A stretch of 64,000 nt of DNA from the NCBI GenBank assembly GCA_038380435.1, contig JAWZYU010000025.1:30728707-30792706 (forward strand), written 5' to 3'. This document shows positions 19,323-28,218 of this stretch, in pieces. Below the pieces are notes generated by a model. That model was given only the letters and a program-made list of their open reading frames with translations, did no database searches and was not told where the DNA came from. Positions within the stretch are counted from its first letter, which is position 1. Each line of letters opens with the position of its first letter. Both the position numbers and the translations under genes were made by a program. Source of the stretch: Ryuthela nishihirai (lineage: Eukaryota; Arthropoda; Arachnida; Araneae; Heptathelidae).

Positions 19323-22300
19323 ATGCCGTTAACTAGAAGTATGGATGAATTAGTAAAGTTGATAAATAGCTTGAAAGCCGATATGAAAGATATGAAAGCC
19401 GATATGGCTGCGCTGACTGATATGAAAGCCGATATGGCTGCGCTGATGACTGATAGGAAAGCCATTATGGCTACGCTGATGACTGATAGGAAAGCCGTTA
19501 TTGCTACGCTGATGACTGATAGGAAAGCCGTTATTGCTACGCTGATGACTGATAGGAAAGCCGTTATTGCTACGCTGGTGACTGATATGAAAGCCGATAT
19601 GGTTACGCAGATGACTGATATTAAAAGTGATCTAGCTGCCCAAAGCGATAAAATAGGTGACTTGAAAGCCGAAATGGCCGCACAAAATACTGAGATGAGA
19701 GATGAAGTGGCTCCTCAAGTTGGTAAGATTATTGATCAGTTCAAGGATAGTAAAACCGAACTCAATAGACAATGCAATAGTTTAAATGTTGAATTTGTCA
19801 GTGAAAAAGATGATCTTGATAGTGTTAAGTTAGATTGTAAACATGGAAAAGAAAAAGAGAAAGGCAACGCATATAAAAATGTGGATCTGCTACTGGAAAT
19901 CAAGAATCGTAGAGATAGCGCAGATAATGCCTTTGACCACGCAACTACTGGTGATGCATGGCAGAATGTCTATGTCGCTGGTGACATGTCTAGGAACTGT
20001 GAAGAACAATCACACAGATCAGAGAGCTGTGAGACTATACAGTACGCTTTGCACTTCAAAATACCTAGGTATACAAGTCTGGCACGATCTGAAGAGAGAT
20101 CCACCCGAAAGGTATTCTATTCCTCGCCGTCAGCAAAATGCGTCATGGACAATTATCGCAAAAGCAGAGTAACGAGTGGTAATGAGGGGGAACGAAACAG
20201 AGTTTACGTTTCGCAGAGTGGTCCGAGTAAAGAAGAGGCGTCCATTCATCATAGAAACAAAGTGCCATTCGACGTTACCCGGGAAGTCGGAGAGATTTTT
20301 CCGAAGCATATAGCCACACTTGAATCGTTTATAGAAAGTGGGGATTTAAGGAAGAGGAATTCCGAAGAATGGCTTAGAAGCGTAACAGGTGATGCTAGTA
20401 AAGGAGCTTCAGGCAGAGACAGTACTTCAAAGGCTAACTTTCTGGATGAAACTAAGCCTCAGAGTTACGATCAGAGAGAAGTGAATCCCTCAGATAATTT
20501 CAACGTAGCCACGCTGAATTTCTTTTCTGAACAGTCAATGTGCAGATTTGGACATTATAACCATTTAGATTATAAGGATATAGAAAAGTTTTATCACGAC
20601 TACAAGAGCTCTAAAGTGGACAATATCATGTTACAAAACTCGTCGCTGATCTCCAGAATGAACAATTTGGCAATCATGACTGATGTTTCCCTGGCTAATT
20701 ACAATGAGAGCTCCAAGAAAGTGAATTCCGAAGAAACAGCAACTATGATCTCCTCGGGTCATGTGTTTTGCTGGAGACCCGAGTGGCGCCATCGGATGGT
20801 AGATGAAAACAGCACAGGAGGTGTCGGCAACAAAGTGAGTCTTGTCTTGGCTCCTGCACTTGCTGCTTTAGGTCTCAAGGTCCCTATGATCTCCGGTCGT
20901 GCTCTCCAATTGACGGGAGATACTCTGTACAAATTGGAATCCATCCCTGGCTTCACAGTCGACTGCACTAAAGATAAAATCGAGCAGATGATGGAAGACG
21001 TCGGATGCTGCATCGTAGGACAGACAGAGGAGCTGGTGCCAACAGATAAGGAGATTTACCGCTGCAAGGATCTGATGGCTACCATAGATAGCGTTCCTCT
21101 AATGATATGCTCAATTGTGTCCAAAAAGCTGGCTGAAGGAGTGTGTGCTTTGGTTTATGATGCTGAATTCGGAAAAGGAGCTATTGATCTCATCAGTACA
21201 GAAGATGTTGCTGTTGATTTAGTTAAGAAAGTGGTTGCAGCATCACAAGCTCGTGGAATGAAGAGTTTGAGTTGTTCAGCTGTTATCAGCAACATGGATT
21301 CACCTCTTGAAAACTCTGTTGACAACTCTCTGGAAGAGATGGAAGCTGTTCAGTGTTTCCTTGGTAACGGATCCTTAGAACTGCAAGAGCTCGTCGAAGA
21401 GTTAGGAGAACTTCTGCGTTTTGTGAACATTGTGGATAATAGGGTAGATGAAGCATCACGTGTCCGTAAGGTTCTGCATAACGGCAATGCTTTGAACAAG
21501 TTTCGTAACATGTTAATAGAACAAGGAGTATCTGAAGATGTTGCAAGCTGGCTATGTGAAGGTAAAACAGAAAAAATATTGCTAGCAGCCCGACACATCA
21601 CTGATTTCACTTATACAGGAGAAACAGGTAAGGTTGTCGGATTAGAAGCTGCAATTCTAGCAAGAGTATGGAAGGAGGAGATGGACCGAAGAGCTAAAAA
21701 GAATTATGGAGCTGATATTATATTTGTGAAGCACCTTGGGGATCAAATGGAATCAGGTGAAATATGGCTGAAGGTTCATCACGACAGTTCTGAATTAAGG
21801 GAAAGTCAACTGACAAAAAGGTCAGACTGGAGGATGAAACTTCTCCCTAGATTTTATGTCACTAATGACTTTCATTCCTTGTTACTCTTGATAGAAGTAA
21901 AAATCCAAAGAAGAAAACTTTCGACAAAGAAGAAAACTTTTTACAGGTTTTGCACGAAAACTCTTAGTCGATTCTTCTCCCTGCAGAGACATAAACGTGT
22001 TCACAAGGGCTATAGGCCTTACACGTATTATGTTTGTGGACGAGGCTTCAGTCAGAAAAGAAATCTACGTCATAATGAGATTCGCTTTCATTTTGACACA
22101 GACGTGGTATATCGCATTCGTCGATGTCCAGCTACAAAGTGCAAGGTGGTTCACGTGGATCGTTTGGCCATGTTTCATCGAAGAACTGAAGAAGCTTTGG
22201 AATCCAGAATTGTTCGGGACGAACAAGACCTAGGAAGGGGGCAGTGTTACGACAGAAGAATCTGGCAACCGAAAGCAAAGTTTCAGCCAACGAATAAGAA

Positions 22301-22337
22301 CTTTGGGAGAATTTGGAGAAGAAGAGTGGAGCGTTAA
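19323..22337 (+). CDS. Chimeric retroelement protein: gag-like coiled coil, thymidine phosphorylase, zinc finger, integrase tail
   Basis: The frame has 1004 uninterrupted codons from ATG 19323. Residues 1-150 begin MPLTRSMDELVKLINSLKAD and form a charged coiled coil with four 11-residue repeats (TDRKAVIATLM), as in gag-like proteins of arthropod LTR elements. Residues 150-470 are polar and unrecognised. Residues about 475-826 align end to end with the C-terminal three quarters of thymidine phosphorylase (STGGVG, KVSLVLAPALAALGLKVPMI, LESIPGF, GCCIVGQ, LVPTDKEIY, SIVSKKLAEG, WLKVH). Residues about 875-930 hold a degenerate pair of C2H2 fingers (HKRVHKGYRPY, CGRGFSQKRNL). Residues about 930-970 (VVYRIRRCPATKCKVVHVDR) match the extreme C-terminus of Gypsy-type integrases. 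The last 32 residues are read from the 3' LTR. Whether it is translated, and its function, are unknown. Confidence 0.75.
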   Translation: MPLTRSMDELVKLINSLKADMKDMKADMAALTDMKADMAALMTDRKAIMATLMTDRKAVIATLMTDRKAVIATLMTDRKAVIATLVTDMKADMVTQMTDIKSDLAAQSDKIGDLKAEMAAQNTEMRDEVAPQVGKIIDQFKDSKTELNRQCNSLNVEFVSEKDDLDSVKLDCKHGKEKEKGNAYKNVDLLLEIKNRRDSADNAFDHATTGDAWQNVYVAGDMSRNCEEQSHRSESCETIQYALHFKIPRYTSLARSEERSTRKVFYSSPSAKCVMDNYRKSRVTSGNEGERNRVYVSQSGPSKEEASIHHRNKVPFDVTREVGEIFPKHIATLESFIESGDLRKRNSEEWLRSVTGDASKGASGRDSTSKANFLDETKPQSYDQREVNPSDNFNVATLNFFSEQSMCRFGHYNHLDYKDIEKFYHDYKSSKVDNIMLQNSSLISRMNNLAIMTDVSLANYNESSKKVNSEETATMISSGHVFCWRPEWRHRMVDENSTGGVGNKVSLVLAPALAALGLKVPMISGRALQLTGDTLYKLESIPGFTVDCTKDKIEQMMEDVGCCIVGQTEELVPTDKEIYRCKDLMATIDSVPLMICSIVSKKLAEGVCALVYDAEFGKGAIDLISTEDVAVDLVKKVVAASQARGMKSLSCSAVISNMDSPLENSVDNSLEEMEAVQCFLGNGSLELQELVEELGELLRFVNIVDNRVDEASRVRKVLHNGNALNKFRNMLIEQGVSEDVASWLCEGKTEKILLAARHITDFTYTGETGKVVGLEAAILARVWKEEMDRRAKKNYGADIIFVKHLGDQMESGEIWLKVHHDSSELRESQLTKRSDWRMKLLPRFYVTNDFHSLLLLIEVKIQRRKLSTKKKTFYRFCTKTLSRFFSLQRHKRVHKGYRPYTYYVCGRGFSQKRNLRHNEIRFHFDTDVVYRIRRCPATKCKVVHVDRLAMFHRRTEEALESRIVRDEQDLGRGQCYDRRIWQPKAKFQPTNKNFGRIWRRRVER
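20740..21800 (+). other. TYMP: Captured thymidine phosphorylase segment
   Basis: About 345 codons without introns, co-linear with the nucleoside-binding and alpha/beta domains of thymidine phosphorylase. That enzyme splits thymidine with phosphate into thymine and deoxyribose 1-phosphate. The N-terminal helical domain is missing. The family has a DKHSTGGVGDKVSL segment, while this copy reads DENSTGGVGNKVSL. The signature SGRGLGHTGGTLDKLE is SGRALQLTGDTLYKLE here. An ARD motif is replaced by CKD before the SIVSKK segment, which is kept. The first change removes the Lys-His pair of the substrate site and the second breaks the family signature, so I expect no catalysis. The lack of introns suggests capture from a processed mRNA. 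Identity is confident, inactivity is inferred. Confidence 0.88.
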
Positions 22338-22864
22338 CGGTCGTTGTGTTGTAACGGTCGGAGAGTTCGAAAATGGACGGTTAGCTGTTCTGAGACAGTG
22401 CGCGTAAGTATCAAGAAGTAACTTGATGTGTTGTGTATACGCGGAAGGATAAAAGTGGGATCTTTTATCGTTAAGTATCAAGAAATAACTTGATGTGTTG
22501 TGTATACACGGAAGTATAAAAGTGGGAACTTTTATGGCTAACTTCGAATGTCTACACGGACTGTCTTTTTGTTCGGCTAGTGTGTGAAAAGTTATTAGCA
22601 CAGGACGAGAATTGGTTTACGAGTGAAGATCTTCGGGTGACCTGGTAAATCAAGTAAAAGGTAGTATTTAGTAAAATACACAGAGCTGATATTGTGTGCT
22701 CTACGCAGGAAGATTGATGACTTGTGCATGTTAATAGTTGATTTGTTAATAAGATACTTCATCCATATTTCCTTTGTAACAATTTACCTTGTATTGAATT
22801 TGGTTTTGAAATATAGCTTTTAATACTCACGCTCAGTGACTATCCATTTTTGTAATCCGCAACA
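22245..22864 (+). repeat. 3' LTR, 620 bp
   Basis: Direct copy of 18673-19292, preceded by the polypurine tract AGGAAGGGGGCAG and followed by ATAT. Confidence 0.9.
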
Positions 22865-22901
22865 ATATAATATATAATAAATCCGCAACAATATAATATA
22901 T
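22865..22901. repeat. Junction with partial LTR-end duplication
   Basis: Between the 3' LTR and the reversed solo LTR lie ATATAATATATAATA, then a second copy of the LTR end AATCCGCAACA, then ATATAATATAT. The small duplication of an LTR terminus plus target bases records more than one event here. Confidence 0.7.
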
Positions 22902-23544
22902 TGTTGCGGATTACAAAAATGGATAGCCACTGAGCGTGAGTATTAAAAGCTATATTTCAAAACCAAATTCAATACAAGGTAAATTGTTACAAAGGAAATA
23001 TGGATGAAGTATCTTATTAACAAATCAACTATTAACATGCACAAGTCATCAATCTTCCTGCGTAGAGCACACAATATCAGCTCTGTGTATTTTACTAAAT
23101 ACTACCTTTTACTTGATTTACCAGGTCACCCGAAGATCTTCACTCGTAAACCAATTCTCGTCCTGTGCTAATAACTTTTCACACACTAGCCGAACAAAAA
23201 GACAGTCCGTGTAGACATTCGAAGTTAGCCATAAAAGTTCCCACTTTTATACTTCCGCGTATACACAACACATCAAGTTACTTCTTGATACTTAACGATA
23301 AAAGATCCCACTTTTATCCTTCCGCGTATACACAACACATCAAGTTACTTCTTGATACTTACGCGCACTGTCTCAGAACAGCTCACCGTCCATTTTCGAA
23401 CTCTCCCGACCGTTACAACACAACGACCGTTACAATACAAAACGACCGTTAACGCTCCACTCTTCTTCTCCAAATTCTCCCAAAGTTCTTATTCGTTGGC
23501 TGAAACTTTTTGCTTTCGGTTGCCAGATTCCTTCTGTCGTAACA
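22902..23544 (-). repeat. Solo LTR of the same family, inverted
   Basis: The reverse complement of the 620-bp LTR, from TGTTGCGGATTAC to CTGTCGTAACA. It is 643 bp long because of a small internal duplication (AACGACCGTTACAA) near 23420-23450. ATAT lies on both sides (22898-22901 and 23545-23548). Confidence 0.85.
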
Positions 23545-23610
23545 ATATGTATAATACAGTAAATCGTTAAAAGCGCAAAGTTTAATTTTTTTTTTATATT
23601 TTACTTACAC

Positions 23611-23840
23611 ATTTTACATTTTAGCCGCCCCATGGCCGAGTGGTTAGCGCGCTTGGCAACTGATATAAAGGACTGGGTTCGAGCCTTTAGGTAACGCATG
23701 GCTATTTGTGTCGTTTTTCTGCAGAGGGCTTGCCATCCTCTCAGACCTTCTACTATGGCATATAAACTGAAGGCTCCAGTCAGACCTCTGTGGCAAGCAG
23801 TTGCTTGAGGGTGTATTTATTTGTTTTTTTTTTATTTTAC
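23611..23840 (+). mobile_element. SINE-B inserted in the Tc1-like element
   Basis: CATGGCCGAGTGGTTAGCGC (A-box) and GGGTTCGAGCC (B-box), with the CATATAAACTGAAGGCTCC body and a TATTTATTTG tail. Similar TTTACTTACACATT sequences on both sides (near 23593 and 23845) are the likely target duplication. Confidence 0.75.
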
Positions 23841-23952
23841 ATTTACTTACACATTAACTATTAACTATGTACATTATTAAACAAATAAATATTTTAGTTG
23901 TGTCTTTGTTACTGCAGTTTCCTATTGTCCCAACTATTTGCACAGTACTATA

Positions 23953-24317
23953 CTTCTAAGTAATAATTTGTATACGGTTAATAATTGAGCAGTTCGAACA
24001 CCATGATTTTTTGCTGCAATGTACTGAAGGATGTTTAACATACAGTAAGTTTAAGTTTGTTCTTTAATTGGGAAAGATTGTAGTTCAAATTTAACTTGAT
24101 GTCAAACTCCAAGAAACTTAGGATAATTTATGGTATGGGAGTTCCATTGATATCAAAATTTGTATTTAGGGTTTTTCTGCCTTTTCTAAAGATCACATAT
24201 GAAGTTTTTCTTGGCGATATTTGCAGTCCCATTTTGTAAGATAAGAATAGAGCTTATTAAGTGAATATTGAAGTCTTCTTGGATGAGATTAATTCGTTTA
24301 TGGAAGGTCCACATAAC
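23953..24317 (-). mobile_element. LINE segment between Tc1 and MULE insertions
   Basis: The minus strand reads MGLQISPRKTSYVIFRKGRK-like sequence in 24250-24170, matching the post-catalytic region of non-LTR reverse transcriptases. It is the continuation of 15960-17407. Confidence 0.6.
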
Positions 24318-24543
24318 ACGTGACCCGTCAAAATAGCTCAAGACAAAACAGCCCCGACAAAATAGCCCGTTCTAAAATAGCCCAAGACTAAATAGCCCCG
24401 GAGAAATAGCTTAGCCTATTTAAATTCTAAATTTCGCATTTTAAAAATTGTATACAGACATATAAATAAAAATTCTAAATATGGTTTGGTAATTCTTTAC
24501 AAGTCTTTAAGGTTTGTGTTCCTTGCCACATTCTTTACAAAAA

Positions 24544-26894
24544 TTACATTTCGAGGTTATGTGAAATGCCACGAAGAAAGTTCATATGTTCCATAGTTGC
24601 ATAATTTTCCACTAATGCTTCCAGGCGTCGATTCAGTTGCACATATTTAGTTTTGCTAGCATCTAGGTTGCGAATACCTGCAGCAAGACGGGTTAAGTGG
24701 ATTTCTACCATATCCTGCTCCTTTCGGAAATGGTCGATGAGTTTGTAGACGGATGGATGATGGCAATCTACAGTTTGCTGGAATGCCCTATGCCACCCTT
24801 CTACCGAATTATTTGTCCTCGGAAGACCATTGACAACGCGCTCATGAACATTCCATATATGTATTGCAAATCGTGGTTGTGCTCGGCGATTGCGTCTTAT
24901 TCGTCCTATATATGTATCTTCCCAGTAATGGATAATGGGGTCTAGTTCGTTTGGGCATTTTTCAATTAATTCTTCAAATACTCCTATAACATCATGTACC
25001 GGTACAAAACTCAACGCAAACAACATTTTTATATAAGCACGCACATTTTCATTATTTGCATAAAGTTCCGCTAAATTCAGTTCTTGCACTTTTCGCCATA
25101 AGCACTGTCCCAAATGAAACAAACAGCCAACAACTTCTGTGTTATTAAAAACTTGTTGCACGGCGTTTTGAACCGCTTTCTCGTAATCACTTAAGACACT
25201 TGTTGGATTTAAAGTTTCCTTCAACTGTAATAGTTTCTGAAATACGCGAACATATATTGCTCCACTTTTATTTCTTAACAATACATATATCAGTGGAATA
25301 CAACACTTTTCTATTAGTCCGTGTATCGTGAATAATTGAAAAAACAGTTCAGGTGATACTTTAAACGTGCCAACAAACCAATGATGATTCTGTTCCAATA
25401 TTCTCAAATTTTCCTCAGTGCCGAACATTAGAATTCGATCAGGATCGTTTTCTCCAGAATCCCACAGAATAAAATTTTCGTTTCTTGTGGTACTTTGAAG
25501 ATGAACTGGAATTGCAATATTGGCAACACTTGCAGGATTTGGATATGGAAGATTCGTTTTTTTTTCGTATTCGTTCTATTGCTCTCTGGGAGGCAATATA
25601 ATTTGGAAGCTGAATCGATGCTTCCAAAGATATTCCACTTGTGCAGGCTTGATATATTTGCCTAGGCTTCTCCACAGCACTCTGTGCTCTATGTTTCATT
25701 TCAGAAACGCATTTCAATGCCTGATTTTTAGCTGGATTTGGCGCATGGTTGTGTTGTCGTGCCCTCAGGAATTGATCCTGCGGACACGACTTGGGCTAAA
25801 AGGTCCTTGAATATGTTTTTCTCGAAGTGTGAACAAAGACCTGGTTAGTCATCGCGGTTCCAAGAACTTACCAGTTCAACTGGATGACACCAGTGTCCGG
25901 CATCGCCCCAGGAGCCAAGAACTTCCGGACCCAGAGTTCGGACCCGCCACCAAAGAGGCCGAATAGGCGGAGCGATGCCCCCGACGTCCAATGGCAAGCG
26001 CCCGCGTCAGCTTACGACGCTGACCACCGCTAGAGGTCGGTGTGGAGAGAAGCGGCAATTTTGAACTGCTCAAGAGTAGAGAAAGGACTTGTCTCCAGGT
26101 GTTTGGACAGCGAAGACGTCTTTTCTTGGCCGGGAATCGGCAAGGTTTTAATCTACCTAGTTAGTTAGAACTGTTTTAATTTTTCGTCTAGCTATACCTA
26201 GGCGATGGGCCTTCAACGGACAGCGCTGATCTTCGCAACAAAGGCTCCTGCAGCGACCACCTCATCCAACAGGTAGGGTCACCCTCATTCATAAATCTGG
26301 TATCCCTTTCCACAAAGTCTGCTAACCGCCACTGTGTTCTGGGGAATAGCCCCGTACTTGGACTTTAGAGCTGGTAGCTCAGCCACATGAAAAGACTTTC
26401 GCTTAAACGGTTTGGCGTCTAATTGTAAAGGCGGTCATCGCCTGAGAACTAGTAAGTTCGGCTGTATTCCCCGAAGGGAACTCCTGGTCCTGAAGTTTAT
26501 TTTTCGCAATGTACTATAAATAAATTATGTTTAAATGGTAATATCTGACTACTCCCTGTCTTTTCCAAGATTGAGTCACGTTTGGGTTATTGCAGAGGTT
26601 TCCTTCTCGAAAGTCTGCACAAGTAACAGGACGGCCAAAATAGAACGGGAGGGAGTCAGAAATTAAATGACGGACCGTCCTCATAAGAAAGGGGGGTTCA
26701 CGTCAGTGTTCCATCACGACCCGGAAGTCAGCACCCAATGTTCTTAGACGCCCTTTACAAGTCGGAACTACACACCTCCACGATGTACTTTCATCCCGGT
26801 TTTCCCTAGCCTTGCGATATCGATGACCATCTTTCAGCAGCAGATCTTTTCCTTTTTGCGACGAGATTTTCTCCATTTTTCTTGCAAAACACAA
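24544..26894 (-). pseudogene. MULE transposase with FLYWCH-type finger, interrupted
   Basis: On the minus strand, 26894-26706 encodes a FLYWCH-like zinc finger (GHRYRKARENRDESTSWRCV, then CKGRLRT). After the solo LTR (25755-26705), 25754-25439 continues with CVSEMKHRAQ...EKPRQIYQ. A frameshift near 25530 then separates it from 25428-24544. That last part holds the MULE core with VLSDYEKAVQNAV (catalytic Asp), GCLFHLGQCLWRKVQ (the C/H-containing helix) and NNSVEGWHR (catalytic Glu region). The coding region would be about 480 codons if continuous. Its lesions make it non-functional. Confidence 0.8.
25755..26705 (+). repeat. Solo LTR (951 bp) of the Gypsy-type element
   Basis: TGTCGTGCCCTCAGG ... 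GGTTCACGTCA, flanked by GTGT (25751-25754 and 26706-26709). It appears identical to the 3' LTR at 36762. The 5' LTR at 28219 differs from both at two sites near its end. Confidence 0.9.
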
Positions 26895-27445
26895 ATAATA
26901 ACGGATTATCAGTTAATATCTATTAAATAGTTCTATATTATATCAATAAATAAACGCATCCGGTAAAATAGATATTAAAATAACTTACTTATTTCCGTTA
27001 GAGATCTCTTGCAACGACTCCCGCAAGACACACGTGAGCCACGTGCGAACAAAAAACTAAAAGCTAAACTAGAAGCATTGGTTTTAATACTAAAACTAAA
27101 TCACATGGCTCCGCCTACCGGTGAGCCATGTGCCTGTCACGTGACTCATTTGTTACTATAATATTTCTAATTATAGATGCACTCAACGCAACTTGTTGCA
27201 AAGTTACCTTCATTTTACCAAAGTATAGGAAGACATATTACGCGCGTTTTCCGACGCGCAAGTTGGATTTTTACTTTGGATTTTAAATAGGCTAAGCTAT
27301 TCCTTCGGGGCTATTTAGTCTTGGGCTATTTTAGAATAGGCTATTTTGTCGGGGCTATTTAGTCTTGGGCTATTTTAGAATAGGCTATTTTGTCGGGGCT
27401 TTTTTTTTCGGGGCTATTTAGTCTTGGGCTATTTTGACGGGGTAC

Positions 27446-27770
27446 CCACATAACAAGATCATCTGCATATAATGAAAAAGATACAGATTTGTGCAGTTCT
27501 GAGGAAAAATCTCGAACAAATAGAAAATAAAGGGCTCAGGACTGCACCCTGTGGAAAGCCACTGGTCGTCATAGCTGAAGTAGATGTAGCAGAAGGGATA
27601 TACAAGAAATTTTCTTTATTTTTTTTCATTTGGGATATATAAGAAAAGTCCTGCCTATATATCCCAAATGTAATATATATCCCAATGTTCATGGAATAAA
27701 CTCTCAATGCAAATGCTGTCAAATGTCATACATAAATCACAAAATATGATTGCTGTGTGATTTTTTGTAC
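27446..27770 (-). mobile_element. LINE segment, reverse transcriptase region
   Basis: The minus strand contains TTSGFPQGAVLSPLFS, the conserved block before the catalytic strand of non-LTR reverse transcriptase, followed by a shifted TAQICIF stretch. It borders the MULE target duplication. Confidence 0.75.
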
Positions 27771-28218
27771 GTCTAGATTAGTCCGTGTATCGTGAATAAT
27801 TGAAAAAACAGTTCAGGTGATACTTTAAACGTGCCAACAAACCAATGATGATTCTGTTCCAATATTCTCAAATTTTCCTCAGTGCCGAACATTAGAATTC
27901 GATCAGGATCGTTTTCTCCAGAATCCCACAGAATAAAATTTTCGTTTCTTGTGGTACTTTGAAGATGAACTGGAATTGCAATATTGGCAACACTTGCAGG
28001 ATTTGGATATGGAAGATTCGTTTTTTTTTCGTATTCGTTCTATTGCTCTCTGGGAGGCAATATAATTTGGAAGCTGAATCGATGCTTCCAAAGATATTCC
28101 ACTTGTGCAGGCTTGATATATTTGCCTAGGCTTCTCCACAGCACTCTGTGCTCTATGTTTCATTTCAGAAACGCATTTCAATGCCTGATTTTTAGCTGGA
28201 TTTGGCGCATGGTTGTGT

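Larger units (their letters stand above)
18673..22864 (+). mobile_element. LTR retroelement carrying captured host gene sequence
   Basis: Two direct 620-bp LTRs (18673-19292 and 22245-22864) start TGTTACGACAG and end GCAACA. They differ at only two positions that I could see (near 19015/22587 and 19286/22858). A primer-binding-site-like TGGTGTCAGGAGTGGGAT follows the 5' LTR, and a purine-rich GGAAGGGGGCAG precedes the 3' LTR. ATAT flanks both ends (18669-18672 and 22865-22868), a 4-bp target duplication as in Gypsy-type elements. Only one frame (19323-22337) fills the interior. No protease, reverse transcriptase or integrase core is present, so it must depend on another element for movement. 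Confidence 0.88.
17408..23950 (+). mobile_element. Tc1-like transposon, interrupted by nested insertions
   Basis: The left terminus CAGTATTGTGCGAATTAG plus GTTGGGACAA (17408 on) and the right terminus (23920-23950), read in reverse as TAGTACTGTGCAAATAG plus TTGGGACAA, form terminal inverted repeats. Each is flanked by TA (17406-17407 and 23951-23952). This is the Tc1/mariner signature. Without the nested LTR element, solo LTR and SINE-B it would be about 1.5 kb, normal for the family. It is inserted in a minus-strand LINE. Confidence 0.8.
24318..27445 (-). mobile_element. MULE (Mutator-like) DNA transposon
   Basis: The left end ACGTGACCCGTCAAAATAGC and the right end CTATTTTGACGGGGTAC are inverted. 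The long terminal repeats (about 105 bp left, about 165 bp right) are built of GGGCTATTTTAGAATAGGC and GGGGCTATTTAGTCTTGG blocks. The right one has extra tandem copies. The flanks carry the 9-bp duplication CCACATAAC (24309-24317 and 27446-27454), the size expected of MULEs. It encodes a transposase on the minus strand and is interrupted by a solo LTR. Confidence 0.85.
25313..27770. repeat. Segmental tandem duplication, copy 1
   Basis: This 2458-bp segment (MULE right part with solo LTR, plus 325 bp of LINE) recurs directly downstream as copy 2 (27777-38777). The offset is 2464 to the left of the LTR element and 11007 to the right. The six bases GTCTAG (27771-27776) sit at the junction. Confidence 0.88.

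Noticed and set aside
21286..21610. Minus-strand frames under the thymidine phosphorylase region
   Set aside because: Antisense shadows of the 1004-codon frame.
25876..26073. 65-codon frame repeated three times (25876, 28340, 36883)
   Set aside because: It lies inside the three LTR copies; the recurrence reflects the LTR, not a gene family.
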